The position numbers and the translations under genes were made by a program. From contig CP099843.1 of NCBI GenBank assembly GCA_030062745.1, positions 23,738,122 through 23,802,121 on the forward strand: a stretch of DNA of 64,000 bases, read 5' to 3'. This DNA comes from Capitulum mitella (Eukaryota > Arthropoda > Thecostraca > Pollicipedomorpha > Pollicipedidae). Below the pieces are notes generated by a model. The model searched no databases. It saw only the letters and a program-made list of their open reading frames with translations, and was not told the origin of the DNA. Shown piece by piece: positions 37,101-51,493 of the stretch. The number at the start of each line of letters is the position of its first letter. The stretch's first letter is position 1.

Positions 37101-38992
37101 GAAGTACATTACGAACTATACGAAAGGCGTTGTTTTCACTGCGTTTTGACAAGACGTCTTAGTTATGGTATTTAGCGCTCTTAGCCCCTTTCCATTGCTA
37201 CAAGGGATGATGAAACCTCGGTATATCCCCGTATGTTATCAAATACTACGTCGTTCATTCCATTCAGTGCGTCATCACTCCTATTACTCTCGGTATTTAT
37301 TCCGTCAACAGTAGACGTTCAATATTTATGAAATGAGCCCATTTTAGCTCACACACGCCTACTATCATGCAAGATTTGAGGTTGAAGATGATTTTTACCC
37401 AAAGTTTTTGATGAATGGGATGTAGAGAAGACCCCGAGGCTTTATATTGGCAAAAAAATTACTTTCGCCCATGTTCAAGCCCTTCTTGTGACTTCTGACC
37501 TAAGGTCACGGGGTCATTTTCCGGAATCATGACCTGAGGTGATACAAGTTCCTGAATCGGATTGCCCATAAGGATAACCCTGGTTCCATAAGGAGTCAGA
37601 AAATATATGGGTTTATAAGTTTACGACTTTTGATGGCAGAGAAAAACGCACTTTTAAGAAGCCCTGTCAAGACAAAAGCTTAAATTGCTACAGGCCACAA
37701 CTTCTGACCCGTTGACCTGATCAAACTGAAATTGTCCGACTCGGCTTCTGCGCCCACGATAACAAACTGAAACCATTTTCATCAAAATCGGTGACTTGGA
37801 GGTGTTCGGGATGTGTCGATCTTACAGAAAATTGCCCAGCTGCCCCCTCCCGACACACGGGTTCCATCGCTCCTGGCTGATGATGGTGTATAAGCGTGTG
37901 AAATCTGAATCCTCACGTTTAGAATATTGTAGCATCTCATAGACTGCAAGTTAAACATCAACATTGGATTGTTACTGGCTTGGCTTCTTTGTGTAATGGA
38001 TTTAACATATTTGTTCCATGTGTAAGGCATTTAGTGGGGAAGATGGTAGTGGCAGCCTAACTGGTTATTGGCACTGTAAAAGTTGCTGTACATGCATAGA
38101 TGCACACAAGCACACACACACATGCACATGCATGCTTATGTTTTGCTTTGTAGAACTGTTCATAGATATTGTCTTGCATGCTGATAACTTATTGAGAAGT
38201 GGTATGTGTAAAAATCTATTACACTTCATTCAGTAAAATGTATTAAAATGACCTTATGTAGCAAGGAGGAAATGGATGCTGCGGGACACAGTTGGTTTTT
38301 CACAAGAATTCTACCATTTTCCTTCTTGTACAGCAGATTGTTACCAATTACATATGTGATTCTCAAACAGCCTTACTTTTGAGGATTGGTTTCGAACCAT
38401 CAAAATGCTTAGCATTCATCTCGGTGTCTGTATTTCCTATATTATTATAATTTTTAACGGAAGCATGCTATACCATTTTGAATTTTGTACCTTTATTTTG
38501 CACGCTCTTGGCACGCCTGCGGCACGCCCTTCAAGTGCGTGCCACGCGCTTCAAGGGCGCTTTTTATCTCATAGGTATAACACGTAAGACGGGAAACGCA
38601 AACAGCGTCAAACATCATTTCGGTCTCGGCGAAATTTCTTGGTAACCAGTGGTCGGATCGCCTCGAAATGCATCAACTTGCAATGGCAATTCAACGGCCA
38701 TTCGCGTGAAACACAGCGCGTTTCAATGCGCGCTGCCCGTGCCACGCGCAAGTAACGGCAATGCGACAGCGACTAAAAAAAAATCATCACGGTGTAGCTC
38801 CGTGTACCGTCTTTCGTTTGTACCGGATGCCCAAAGGTTTCGATCCACGATTTGGGCTTCACGCCGCCTGGGAGCAGACAATGCAGTCATTGTCGAACCC
38901 CATATCGATTCCACTTCGTTAACGCATGGAGGATTTTGACTTTTTGCAATGAAAATCACATCATCGTGTAGCTCGTTCTTTTGTGCCGCATA
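34191..38992. other. Gene-less stretch with a few uncertain signals
   Basis: I see no recognised gene. A minus-strand frame at 36406-36591 (KCEQLQCLRGHLMFKNCFKT, then VLDEWHRETLNDLIKARG) has a coding-like composition but no identity. At 35859-35879 a GC palindrome (arms CCAGCCGCGG / CCGCGGCTGG) lies in a G-rich tract. At about 36740-36800 three 18-nt direct repeats encode GDGRP-like peptides on the minus strand. At 37490-37540 AGGTCA half-sites recall the MITE families. A CA-rich tract is at 38104-38135. Confidence 0.5.
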
Positions 38993-40268
38993 TTAACCCG
39001 CCCCCGACTGGGGGGGGGGGGCAGTTGCCCGCTCCCTGAGGTTTTTCTGGGATTGCAAAAGAACGAAGAAACACAGCGCCATGAAATTTCGTGTACCTTT
39101 TGCTTGGTAATTTTACACCTTGTGTCAAAGTTTTGACGTCAGGTCAGGTTAGATGCCCGACCTAGGTCAGGTCAAACGAACCTACGTTCAAAAGATTTTA
39201 GCGCCCTCTAACTTTTTTGCGAAACAAGATATCACAATAATACTGTCAGGGATTAGTGATATTGATAGATGCAACAAATCTGCTATCTCAGATTTTTCGG
39301 AATTTTCCGGGCCATTGACCTAAGATCGAGTCCATTTTTAAGACATGTCGTCGTTTTTTTCAGAAATTGACGCAATATTTCATAACATTTTTAGTGCGGA
39401 GTGAAGCAGACATCTAGTTACCGTCATTGCTCAAAGTATCAATGACTTCCAGCCATTGACCTGAGGTCAGGTCACGAATAACTGTTGTGATCCAAAATGC
39501 ACCACCGTCAAAATCAGCGATGAATTACTCAGGATGGGTAGGAAATGGCAGAACTAGCTTGCACAGATGTAAGTAATACCAGGAACTTCAAAAACTTTTA
39601 AAAATTGCATATTTTGGAAACAAACAGGCTCTCGCGAATAAAGCTCCGGCAGTTTTGTAGACTGATAACTAATGAATTTTTCGAAAATTTAACCATGAAA
39701 AACTATCACAATAACCACTAAGATCTACAAAATTTACATGGATAGGTTTTTTTGCGAAAATAAAGGAAAGCTAAAATTAGTTCTTGTGAATTTGTTACTG
39801 CGTACGGCTGCGGCGCACGCCGACAGCCGACGCGAAAATTGCCTTGTTTTTAACTCAATGTTTCGGTGTATATATTGAACAAATCCGAGAAATTAGATGT
39901 GTATCGGCATTTTCGGACCTTTACTTGTGCGCTGATGCCTTTACCTATGCGTTATTGGTCACAGACTTTGAGATTCATGCCGTTTCTCGGTCTCATGCAG
40001 TTGGCTATGAGAAAATATATATAGGGCATAAATTGCTTACAAATTATCTAAAACTAAAAATGAGGCCAGTTTCGAGCTCTACTCGTCACAAGCTTTCCAA
40101 CGGTGTGCTTTTTGCATCGTGCGACTTGCCTTTCGTGAGTTGGAGGGGGCGACCAACTGCTTTCCCGGTTGAGCGTGATCGTGTAAATTCTGTAATGTAA
40201 ATGTAAATGTAAAAAAAAAAAATGTAAACGTAAATTCCCCGGTCGACCGACGGTCGTGCGCGGGTTAA
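38993..40268 (+). mobile_element. Family A TTAA-ended MITE, copy A5 (best intact copy)
   Basis: It begins TTAACCCGCCCCCGACTGGG and ends GGTCGTGCGCGGGTTAA, with TTAA at 38993-38996 and 40265-40268. Only the first few bases are inverted repeats; beyond them the two ends differ. Near 40195-40235 there is a GTAAAT tract with an A-run. The right flank (AAATATTCGTAAAA) matches the inverted flank of A6 at 62800-62830, so A5 and A6 occupy the same ancestral site. Confidence 0.9.
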
Positions 40269-43200
40269 ACCAAAAAATATTCGTAAAAAATATTCGTAAA
40301 AACATTCTTATTTTATTCTAGTATGTGTTTAATCCATCATTTGGTTTGTATCCTTGTTGGACTGTAGTCTTTCTATCGGCTTCCCATCGCAAACTGTAGA
40401 AAGTAGCCTTTACAAATGGTAAAAAAAACCGGCATCCCTTTGATGTTAGCACTGCTGGCTCAAGCGCTCTCTAATAAATGGCACGTTGTTCACGAGACCC
40501 CGCTTCCACCCATGAAAATGAACGATGCCAACCAATACAGTTTACCAGATTAACAGCTGCCCTGGGATATCCGATTAGAGCCGATCGACGGAAGGAAAGT
40601 ACGCAATCAAATGATTTGGAACAATCAAGCGATGTGGGTAAATGAAATGTTTTCGTATAGTCACGGGTGGGGACGGATACAGTATAGCGTAGTTGGAGGA
40701 CCATGAAGACGTGTGCAGACGACCGGTTTGCAGTGTGATTCGGCCATAAAGTTTCAATGAGGCTGACACATTTTGCTGTGTTGTTGCAGACCGTCTCAGG
40801 CTCCCTGACTGAGAAACGCGGCGAGGAGGAGACGGCGACCAGTGACGTCATATGTGGCCTTCACTTCTCATTTCCAGACGGTGCGTCAACTGACGGTAAC
40901 GACAGCAGTGACATGACTGATGGTGCAACGTTACAATGGATGTCATGCGGTGATAAAGGTACAGCCTCTGATTACTATGATTTACCGGTTTTATTACCAC
41001 ATGGCAAAAAGAGCGAAAAGCATTAGCACGTGCCGCGCAGTTAAACCTAGGTTCACCCGTCACTTTCTGGGGTGCGTGAAATAAGGCGCCTTTTTAAATG
41101 AATCAATTTTTCATGAATAACTCTTGAACCGTTAAAGCCACCCGAACCAAACTATCAGCATATGTTTATCAATCAATGTTACATATTTTGTCAGCAAAAC
41201 CATTTCAGTACTTGGAAAGGTTATGCAGATATGACGTCGTAAATGAACCCTTGCATGTTTTCGCCTCTTAGGGCGGTGGCGCGAAGCTGTTTTTGATAAT
41301 AGTCGCGGATATAACGCATAGATTATTTGAATTTACATAACACACGGTCCCCAAATACACACGGCCATGATACGTGAACATTACAGGTCATGCGAGGTTA
41401 CATGCATGGTGACAGATGGACTGATTTGCATTGTGGGTGATTGAAGTGGCTGCCGCTGACCTTCCCCGTCGCTCAAGCTAGACCAGCAAATCTATATGCG
41501 CCTCTTAGCGAGGTTCACCAAATTCATCGTGAAGTCATGTCATGTCATGTCATAGGTAGATGCAAAATCGGAACGAAATACAACATTTGCAGTGGAATAT
41601 CGTTTAGCAGTAACGTGAAGCAATCATTGTTCCTGGTCAGAAAATATGTCTGGAACTAAATCTAAATGTACCTAAAACCTAAACTCCAAAATTTTCCGTC
41701 ACTTCATTTAACCTTGACTGCATAAAGAGCAGGCAGAACATATTTCTTCATCACGAGATAAGTCAATTCAGTCCTGTACTTGACACAGCTAGGAATCCCA
41801 GCGATTATTGCTCTGTATCAGGAAGAGTAACGCAGTCGTGTCTGGCCTGATCCAGACTGACCTAGATCGGATGAAAAGCAGATGATACAAAACTCATCAT
41901 CAGAAGGTGTCACTGCCGTCCTTTCTGTCATGTGGGTCACAATGGCTGCGGATAAATATCAATCTTTACATGTTAAGTGATACAAATAGCTTAGCTGTCC
42001 TGGGTTGACCTTGACTCGAAATTTTTCAACATTTTGACGTGCTTCTGGTGCAGAAGATCGTGACCGTCCGTTTGATACCCAGTTGAAGGCTCTAAAACCA
42101 GCATTGCCGATTATATGATGTACGAACCGGTGTCACTTTGTCCGACGTTGTGTTATGCATTTAACGTGACGCGTGACGTTACTTCATCTGACGTATCAGG
42201 CAGATGACCAATGCTGATATGTTTCCTGAATCTCAAGACTCAGGGCTATCGAATGATGTTAGACCGGTTCGGATAGGACGGTTAGATCCTGTGATTTTAG
42301 GGCTGTCGTTTTTGACACCCCCATGCGGTCGTAGGTATGAAAGCATGCCAGGCAATGCCAGGTTCAGGTGTTTGCTGCAATGCTTACTGCAGTGCTGCAA
42401 TGCACCGCGCGAAGAAAAAACCGTATGGCGAAAATGTAAATCCAGAAAAGTTGAAGCACACCGTCAGTGAATCAAATATTCTTCATTTGCTGTGGATGAT
42501 GACTAACGTCGATTATTTCATGTCAAGTTTCGTACGCTTATTCGGGGTATGGAACTGTCGTAATTTCGAAGTAAAGTTTAACACTTGTTCGTTATACTTT
42601 TCGTTCACAGGAATAACATTTCCTGCAGAAGAAATGCAATGTATTGGCATAAACAGCCATTCTTCTTGCAGTCAGACATCAAAGAACAGATGATGGGTGA
42701 TGTCACCACTAGAAGTTGTCAATGGCGACGTAGCTGCAGCCGTTTATGTTAAGCACGACTGATGAAGACAGTGATGACTCGACTGATGATGACTCATGAT
42801 TTTTTATCATTGTCTCAGCAAGCTGGTCTCCTAATGTTACCTTATCCGCAAACACGTGATTAGAATCGCAGGTGTAACGGCTATGGTAAAACTCATACTA
42901 TATTCAGCTGGCAATAATTCTTTAAAAATCTCGGTATTGTCTTAAATTCTGACCTCGCGTTATCGTGCTCGGACATAAAAAACCGAGCCATGAAACATAA
43001 AACTCGCTTTTAAACCAACATCAAACCCGGTCTCATTTCGCATTTTATTGTATTTTATAAAACCCGGTGGACACAAAAGCATGGTTTGCGGGACGAAATG
43101 CTATAGATCTACTTCGATAGACATAGAGATGGTAAGCGATAAGGCATTCATTTCCCTCCGATCTGGGAGGCCAGTGTTACGTGTCTATGTTAACCTAGGC

Positions 43201-44877
43201 ATCGTACTGCTTGATCTGTTCGGTGGCGATGGAGTTTGGATCTGACGACGGGACGATAGTCCTGACAGTATGTGTAAGATGGGGATTCAGAATATGGCGC
43301 GGTCGTGTTTATTTGCCCGACACATTAACTGATGGATGTGTCGCGGTGTGCTGCTCGGCGGATGTTGGTGGTGTCGTAGTTGGACGCCTGGTTTCCGATT
43401 GGCCGCTTGGGTGGCGGGATGGAGCTGGATTAGGGCAACGTGGCGCGTCACAGCAGAGTCACGTGGTGAGGTTCGTGTGATCGGAGCACTCCGTTCTGCG
43501 GCACTGCCATGTTAGGATGTTCTGGCCATTCCAGCATTCTGCAATCAGGTGCAAGTTAATATGTTATCACTGGCACGGTGGCCGGTCAAAGATAACGCGC
43601 TCGGCCAGAGGGTGGTCAGTTTGACCCCCTTAGATCCCAAAAACAAACGGGACTAGAACCACCAAATTTGCAGTGGAGATGCAGCCCTAAAGAAGTTCAC
43701 TTGTGGAAAAGTTTCATATTTCTAGAACGTGACCTCCAAAGTTAAATGAGGTCAAAGTGTCAAATTTGCAGTGATTCGCCAGACGTTCGCTCGTACCGCG
43801 AATACCTTTGGTCAAGTGCAAGAATGTAAGAATCATTTTTGTGAGTCACAAAAACTGCAATAGATGCTGCATAATTTGAGATGCTTGAGTTATTACTTGC
43901 GCTAACATTAGTGCTTCAGCTCACCTTTAGTCATCTTACTATAATTTTACTAAGTTTCACAAACTCTCATATACCTTGTTTTGTGGATTCTCGTGGTAAA
44001 GTCTGGCGCTGAATTCGAATTTGGCATGAGGAGCCTAATCTTATATTTCAAGTGTATGTTGACCAAAGGCTATACAAGATCAAGGCAACAGGTTGGGTTT
44101 AATTTCACCTCCATTATAACGTATGGTGCGACGCATGCATTTTGGGATCAGGTGCAAGTTAATATGTTATCACCGGCACGGTGGCCGGTGAAATATAACG
44201 TGCCGGGTCAGACTGTGGTCAGTTTGACCCCCCTTTAGATCCCAAAAACTAACGGGACTAGGACGACCAAATTTGCAGTGCAGATGCAGCCCTAAAGGAG
44301 TTCGCTTGTGGAGAAGTTTCAGATTTCTAGAACGTGACCTCCAGAGTTAAATGAGGTCAAAGTGTCAAATTTGGAGTGATTCGCCAGACTTTCGCTCGTA
44401 CCGCGAATACCTTTGGTCAAGTGCAAGAATGTAAGAACCATTTTTGTAGGTCTAGAAACTGCAATAGATGCTACATAACTTGAGATGCTTGAGTTATTAC
44501 TTGCACTAACATTAATACTTCAGCTCAGCTAAAGTCATATGCCTATAATTTTGTTAAGTTTTACAAACTCTCATATACCTCGTTTTGTGGATTCCTGTGG
44601 TAAAGTCTGGCGCTGAATTCGAATTTGGCATGAGGAGCTTAATCTTATATTTTAAGTGTATCTTGACCAAAGGCCAGACCTCCGTTATAACATATCATAC
44701 GACGCATGTTTCGTGGCCCATTTGTTCCAGAACTTCTGAAAAAAAAACACTTCCAAAGAGCATAAGGCAGAAAAATCTTGAAGTAGCCCCAATATCGTGC
44801 ACCCGCAACATTGCAACATCCTGTAGTTTCAAACTCTGAGTACCACGAGCATGTTAGTGACGTGCACCTGACATCTC
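40269..44877 (-). repeat. Left arm of a long diverged inverted duplication (contig 2 side)
   Basis: Read in reverse, this block follows 58807-62835: 44877-42970 pairs with 58807-60180 and 41870-40300 with 60660-62830. From short stretches compared by eye I judge identity to be high but clearly below that of a recent copy. Between the arms, 42603-42975 matches 60283-60655 in direct orientation, so that segment is flipped relative to its flanks. About 720 bp at 41880-42600 has no counterpart. No protein domain is recognised in either arm. Confidence 0.8.
43217..44877 (-). repeat. Family C repeat, tandem pair C2
   Basis: The landmark GTGCAAGTTAATATGTTATC occurs at about 43549 and again about 604 bp later, giving two units in tandem. 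Single-copy relatives are at 33030 and 58807. The second unit runs to the N gap at 44878. Confidence 0.85.
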
Positions 44878-45377
44878 NNNNNNNNNNNNNNNNNNNNNNN
44901 NNNNNNNNNNNNNNNNNNNNNNNNNNNNNNNNNNNNNNNNNNNNNNNNNNNNNNNNNNNNNNNNNNNNNNNNNNNNNNNNNNNNNNNNNNNNNNNNNNNN
45001 NNNNNNNNNNNNNNNNNNNNNNNNNNNNNNNNNNNNNNNNNNNNNNNNNNNNNNNNNNNNNNNNNNNNNNNNNNNNNNNNNNNNNNNNNNNNNNNNNNNN
45101 NNNNNNNNNNNNNNNNNNNNNNNNNNNNNNNNNNNNNNNNNNNNNNNNNNNNNNNNNNNNNNNNNNNNNNNNNNNNNNNNNNNNNNNNNNNNNNNNNNNN
45201 NNNNNNNNNNNNNNNNNNNNNNNNNNNNNNNNNNNNNNNNNNNNNNNNNNNNNNNNNNNNNNNNNNNNNNNNNNNNNNNNNNNNNNNNNNNNNNNNNNNN
45301 NNNNNNNNNNNNNNNNNNNNNNNNNNNNNNNNNNNNNNNNNNNNNNNNNNNNNNNNNNNNNNNNNNNNNNNNNNNNN
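44878..45377. other. Assembly gap, 500 N
   Basis: A run of exactly 500 N. Contig 3 begins at 45378 with sequence equal to 19490, only about 70 bp before exon 3 of the glycosyltransferase gene would start. Confidence 1.
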
Positions 45378-48300
45378 CAAAGGAGTTTGCGAGGGACAAG
45401 CCGTAACTCAAACAGCAGCTGGTTATGGGTAAGGCGGTTAAGGTAAGGTAAGGTCATGGTTATGGGTAAGGCGGTTCCGTCCTGTGAAGGCTCCTGGCAA
45501 GCGTCCATAAGCCAGGATCCCGCGGGCAGATGCCGCAGGCCAGTGGTCCGCATGGAGACAAGGAGTTCGCACATTAGACGTCTGCAGACCAGGGCAGGAG
45601 AGCCAGAACTTCGGAGAAGTAAGGAGAATCCTTCCAAGGCTCCGTTCCTTCCACCATCATTCGTGTTATTTCCTGCGTTATCCATCCCAAAGATTTTCCA
45701 GTGTTTTCAGACATTACAGTACCCTCATAGGCCACCAGTAAATGAGTTTCTATTTCTATTGTTTTCCTCTCTTTTTTGAGGGTCATTGCTTGAGTTATGG
45801 GGCTATGGCTTATGGCCCTCTAGCCACAAGCACTTAACCATGGGTTTCCGTATTCCAGGCCACTATCCTGTGGAGTGTGGCTTATATATGCCACAGGAGA
45901 CCCTCAACGCCAAAAAATATCTCTAACTACCGCAGGAGGCCAGTCTTTAGCGAGAAAGGTCTCTTCCTCCATACGCCAGATTGCCGACAAAAATACAAGA
46001 GCTATCAATACAGGCGGCTCTTTTTCGCCTCGAGAGGCGCCCTCATCGCCAGAAGAGGTCCTTTCGTCGCCACAGGAGACCCCTTCGTTGTCCTAGATGG
46101 CTTCCCCGTGACAGCTGAGGCCCCCTCCCCGTCGCGGACAGTGGCGAACCGAAGGGAGAAGGCGGAGCGGGCAGCCCTCCCCCCTCTGTGCGACTTGGGA
46201 GGCCCTGATGACTTATGGAAGGACCCTCAAACATCACAAAGCTTTTCTGGGCGTCACTAATCCCATGAGCCCCACCGAATGCCAAAACTGGCTCTAGGAG
46301 GTTCCTCTAAACACTGATGATGACCCCCAACGTAACAGGAAGCCAGCTGAGGAGGACCCCACAGGAGAAGGACCCCGTAGTGGCACGAGAGGCCGCCGTT
46401 ACTTTATAACAAAGGGGCCCTGGAACCTAGGAGGCCTCCCCTCTATCCGCATCCCCTGCTCTTAGACCCGTGTCGCGGCTCCTGCTCACACCTGAAGATG
46501 GCCAAAGTCTGCGACATCTCTCCCGGCGCTTCCGTGTCCAGCGCGTTATTTCCTTCACCCAGGCCAGTCATTTCATTATTTTCTCCGTTGACTCTGCTGC
46601 CTCGCAGATTTGATGATTTGACCCCACGGGCAAGTATGACTTACATTTTGATCGACATCAAATTTCGATATCGATTACGTGAACTTCAAACAGTTTGTAG
46701 ACACTTCATTCAATCTCTCAACTGCGACACGGGAAGTTCAGTTTCTATGACAGTAGGTAGACGGCCAGATCGTTGATTGATATAAGAAATCGGAGAGAGC
46801 ACACGAAAGGAACTGACCACCTCTCCACACCGTTATATATACGGCGGCCACACGAGATCTCATTGAGGTTCACCATCAGCATAGTTACTGGATACAACCA
46901 GTAGGACCAGTACGACGTCCTGTGGGGCGCAAGACGGGCAAGGCCTATTTCGTGAGTTTCCTACCTCGTTTCCTTTTTTCCTACTCCCGTTATGCATTTC
47001 GCAATATATAAGATATTTATCAATCTCAGTCAATAATTTTCGTCCAAATAATTGCGAATTCAAACGTCACGCGCGCCCTTGATATTGTTCGTTCCCATTA
47101 CTGAGCGGTTCAGAAACACACACGGAAAAATTGGGCTAAAAGTAGAAAGCTCTCTTCCGAGATGGTTTTGTGGAAGAAAGAGTTTGTAAGACGACGCACT
47201 GTGAATGCAGCTACACAGAATTGAAAGCACTGAGCTATTTCCTAGGAAAAATTACAAGATTTCCCCAGTGATTTGCTCCGAGTGGTTGCAAAATTACTCG
47301 CCTCCAGAAATCGTTGTGGCCGGGATGATCAATTCGATTTTTTCTGCTAGCTGAGGTAAGACCTAGCCTAAGGCTTCGCACGTAATCATTGGCAAACGAC
47401 TGTCTGTGTGGCTGATTTCTAGCGGGAGCATTCTGCTAGTGTTCAACCCAGTCATGGTACTCTTAAACTGTAATTCTCCCTCCCCCACATACACACAAAC
47501 ACGCACGTACACAAGTATCCATCCCTGGATAACTTGCACGGTACGTCACATCCTTTGCAGTCTCACAGAAACATCGTCGTATGTCTGCTGCTAAGTGCTT
47601 TGGAAAGCAGCACGGAACATTTCCTACGGAAGGTGAAAAGCCGCTTCTACAATTTTACGACTTTGGTAGGTTGATGTGTCGACGGCAAATGTCACGTCAC
47701 GGTAGCTTGTAAGCAAGTAAATATTTGGGGTTAGATGAAGAAATAATATGCTTGCAAGAAGACGAGAAGATGATGTACTAGATGAATAAATTTATGTTTT
47801 GTTGGAAAGAAATGAAGCCAGGTCAGTAAACGGGCGCTACGACTGTAACAGACAACATAGGACAATATATGTTTTGGTACGCGAACGGGAAAATGACTTA
47901 ACTTAGACTCTGACAAGGACTTTCTGCGTGAAGTAAGGAATAAATTCAGCCAAAAAAACAACATTTGTGTTCCAGCATAATGAACACGGTTTTGCACATA
48001 AGCAGGCAATATAAATATTAAGATGAATAACTTACAACGGGTAAAGTGCAGATGAAGAATTCGGAGAAAAGAAAGGAAAGAAAAATGGACAAAAAAACGG
48101 TTTGGTTGTAATACAACAGTCACGCGACGGAGAAAGATACAAGAAAACACGGTACACGAAAACACGAAGCCCTTCTCTGGGTCACCGCAGAAACATAGAC
48201 TCGTGAGTAATATTCTAATCCTCAATAAATAAGCAATAATTGTAGGACACGTACTACTAATCTTACTCGTACGCACGATGAGTAGAATGTTACCGCTGCG

Positions 48301-50832
48301 TGAACAGATGCAGCTCCTTATCCCAGCTTTTCGTTAGGGGGCCAGTTCAGAGCCCAACTTTTGACGGCAGACCAGAAATGGTCTTAAGAGGTAGTGCCGG
48401 GCCATTTGAAATGAAATAAAATAAAGTAAACACATTATTCCTAGGTTCTCTCCATTCCCTCAAATGGTTTCTTACTTTTTTCTGTTATGTACTGACATTC
48501 CAGCGGTATCTCGACTTTTTGTGGTTCTACGATTGTTAAGTAGAGATCGCTCCCACGAGGTGACCTCTAGCCGGCACAGTTGGTTCGTGGTATTTTCTGG
48601 GATGTCGTCACCGAGTGCATACTTGTCTACTTCGCGCCCGTCACCGAACTGTTTGTTACTAATACCCCTCATGAAGCTGCTTCTGTCGGTATTTTAACTG
48701 TTGCATTTGTGTCATTGTTCATAGCACCTTCTCATGCATTTCTGCCAGCTTAATATCAACTTGATAAATTTTATTCGTCCGCCCTCTCATTCTGATTCTC
48801 CCCGATTCAATGCCCGGAACCCCTTTTAATCGGCACATCCGAGTTCTACTTTTACCTTATTCCTTCATCGAATAGTTAGACAATGATCGGTTCTGATCAA
48901 AGGAACTCTATCCAAAAATCCAACCCAATCTGCATTTTTTTGTGCTATGCTTATCCGTAACTCACCAAGAGTGACCTATTTGGCACGAACGCAAATGCAC
49001 CGACTGAGATAATACAGTAACCCGCATGCCATTTTACATGCGGCGCGCTCTCACGAAAGTTAGAGGTTTTGTCCGCATAGCATAGAATTGCCTGGATAGC
49101 ATAGCATAGCACAGAAACCGTGTGACTGGCTTTTTTTGGGCTTACACTAAGTCAGGACTTTCTTGTCCACTTTGCCTCAGGCTTATGTTGTCAGTGCGTA
49201 GCCGAAAAAAATGCCGGACATTAATTTATTAAAACGTTTTTTTAAATGACCAAAATTTAATGACATAGACCAACGACGATATGCAGTAGTTTTCTTCTTA
49301 CGCAAGATAAACTATTTATAACTAGATAAAGCAGCAAATATCAAAAAACATGCAAAAACGTTATTACGCAGCTTGTTGCGAACTAAACACCATTCAGCAT
49401 GGGGCAAACTGGCAGTCTAGCTGCTTTTCTAGTTAACGAGGTAAACAAGGTGCAGCAACATTTTTATCTCATTATATGACCCAAAAAACTTACAAAAACT
49501 TGTGCATAACAAGATACCTGAAGAAATTCGGTTCAATATCTTGCATCATTGTTTTATAAACGTCGTTTAATGGTGCAAAGGCTCCAATAAAATTCATGGT
49601 GTTTCGGCAAGTAAACAATGCTTACATCGCCGACCTGCAATGCCTCAAGTGATGTTCCCTGTGATATGAGGAAATAATAAATCTTCCGTCCTAGGGAGGA
49701 AGCAGGCCATACGCCTTTCAGGGGAATGTAGGGCATTGCACTGCGTAGTGTGTCTGTTCTTACATAGGGAAACGTATTTTCAACTTTCTATATATATAGA
49801 TATATGCAATAATACATGTCATACATAAAAGTACAATATAATTTCGGACTAAAAGCACCATCTGTGGTGTTCCCAACATGGTCTGGAGGCCTCCCAGTGA
49901 GAGATATTTACATCATAAACAGCATCATTAGCGGCGGAACATCCGAAGAGGGGGTGCAAGGGAAGGCGGGGGGAGGGGTGCAAGGCACTTTGAAGTAGTT
50001 TGTTTATAGTTAACGTGACAGGGTAAGTGCAAAATTAATATTCAAGGGGCGCAGTATCACAACAAGTTAGCAATTCTCTTGCCCCTATGTGCCAGCTTTC
50101 CGGAATCCTCGTTGCAACGTTTCATTGCCAAAGAAATGTAGTGTTGGACCTTATGTCTTCAATAAACCAGCATTCTTAAGGAGAGTTTCGTGGAAAGGTT
50201 CAGAAGTCCCCCCACTCAAGGGAGGCCACAGCGCCCCAGCACCCCATAAACCCATTGCGCCATTTGTAGGATGATGTAGGTTGAAATGAAATAGTTTTGC
50301 GGCGTCTGGTAAACGTGCAGCAGCTGCATCCTTTCGTGGAGCTTCATGACGTTTTGCATCTAACGTAACGCTACTTTGTTATGCGCTAAATGCGAGATTT
50401 TCCTTTCGCTCATGCCTACGGCTGGAGGCAGCTGGTCACAGATTCGTCTCTTATTTGGTTCTTATTCCCAAGAAGGGAATAAGACCCTCCAGGTCTCAAC
50501 CCCCGCGGTAAATAGCTCACTCGTATTCGCGCTAGTAAATAGCTCAATTAACAACTCTCCCTACACAGACGTAGCCGCAAGTTAGAAATACCTCATGGAT
50601 CCCAACCCAGATCCAGCAAATGTACGTCTATAGTGTCTGTCAGGTTTTAGCTTAGGTCCTGGCTGAACTGCTTTAGCTTAGAACGTGTGAAAGAAAGCTT
50701 ATGGTATATCGAACATGATTCAGAACTCAAAACGATGCCAGTCAAAAACAAAGGAATACGATTTAATCCAGCATGTTTGAGAAACGAAAAGAAAACGGCG
50801 GACAGTCTGACAAAAAGCTGAGGCCTACTCAC

Positions 50833-50963
50833 GTGGCCTGAGGACAATACGTGACAGCCCAGTCAAGCGCCATGATGTGCTTATAGGTCATGTTGTGGTA
50901 GGAGTCAAAGAAGTCGCCCTGCACCAGGTCTTGATGATCCTCATGCTCGCTCACAATGTCGCT
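50833..50963 (-). CDS. GT31 beta-1,3-galactosyltransferase-like, exon 2
   Basis: The exon encodes SDIVSEHEDHQDLVQGDFFD, then SYHNMTYKHIMALDW, then YCPQA. This matches the GT31 block in which an E-x-x-x-x-x-DI(L/V)QGDF-x-DSY-x-N(L/M)T-x-K segment is followed by W-x-x-x-x-CP-x-A. The acceptor is TTTCTCCACAG and the donor GCCAC|GTGAGT. The exon is entered in phase 0 from exon 1 and left in phase 2; with the first base of exon 3 the split codon encodes T. The N-M-T triplet is a potential N-glycosylation site. The 131-nt length agrees with the phases. A broken copy lies at 24929-25055. Confidence 0.93.
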
Positions 50964-51230
50964 CTGTGGAGAAAGGTTCGCGAATATTATCATGCACCGA
51001 TTTCCAAGGTTTGCAGTAATATTGAGCACGATCCTGAAAATAGACAACTTTCGATTTACGCCTATACATATATATTACATTTATTAAAGTCATATTCATA
51101 TATGTTACATTTATTACATAAAATTATTTATTATTATTATGTATATTATTCATAAAATTATAAATCATTTATCAAAATTTATTACATAAAAATATTACAT
51201 ATATTACATAAAAATATATATCAAAGGCAT

Positions 51231-51493
<263 letters not shown>

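Noticed and set aside
40471..41063. Frames conserved between 40.5-41.1 kb and 61.4-62.0 kb as a possible protein
   Set aside because: Several frames on both strands look equally conserved because the DNA is a duplicate, and frame differences occur between copies. No domain is recognisable.
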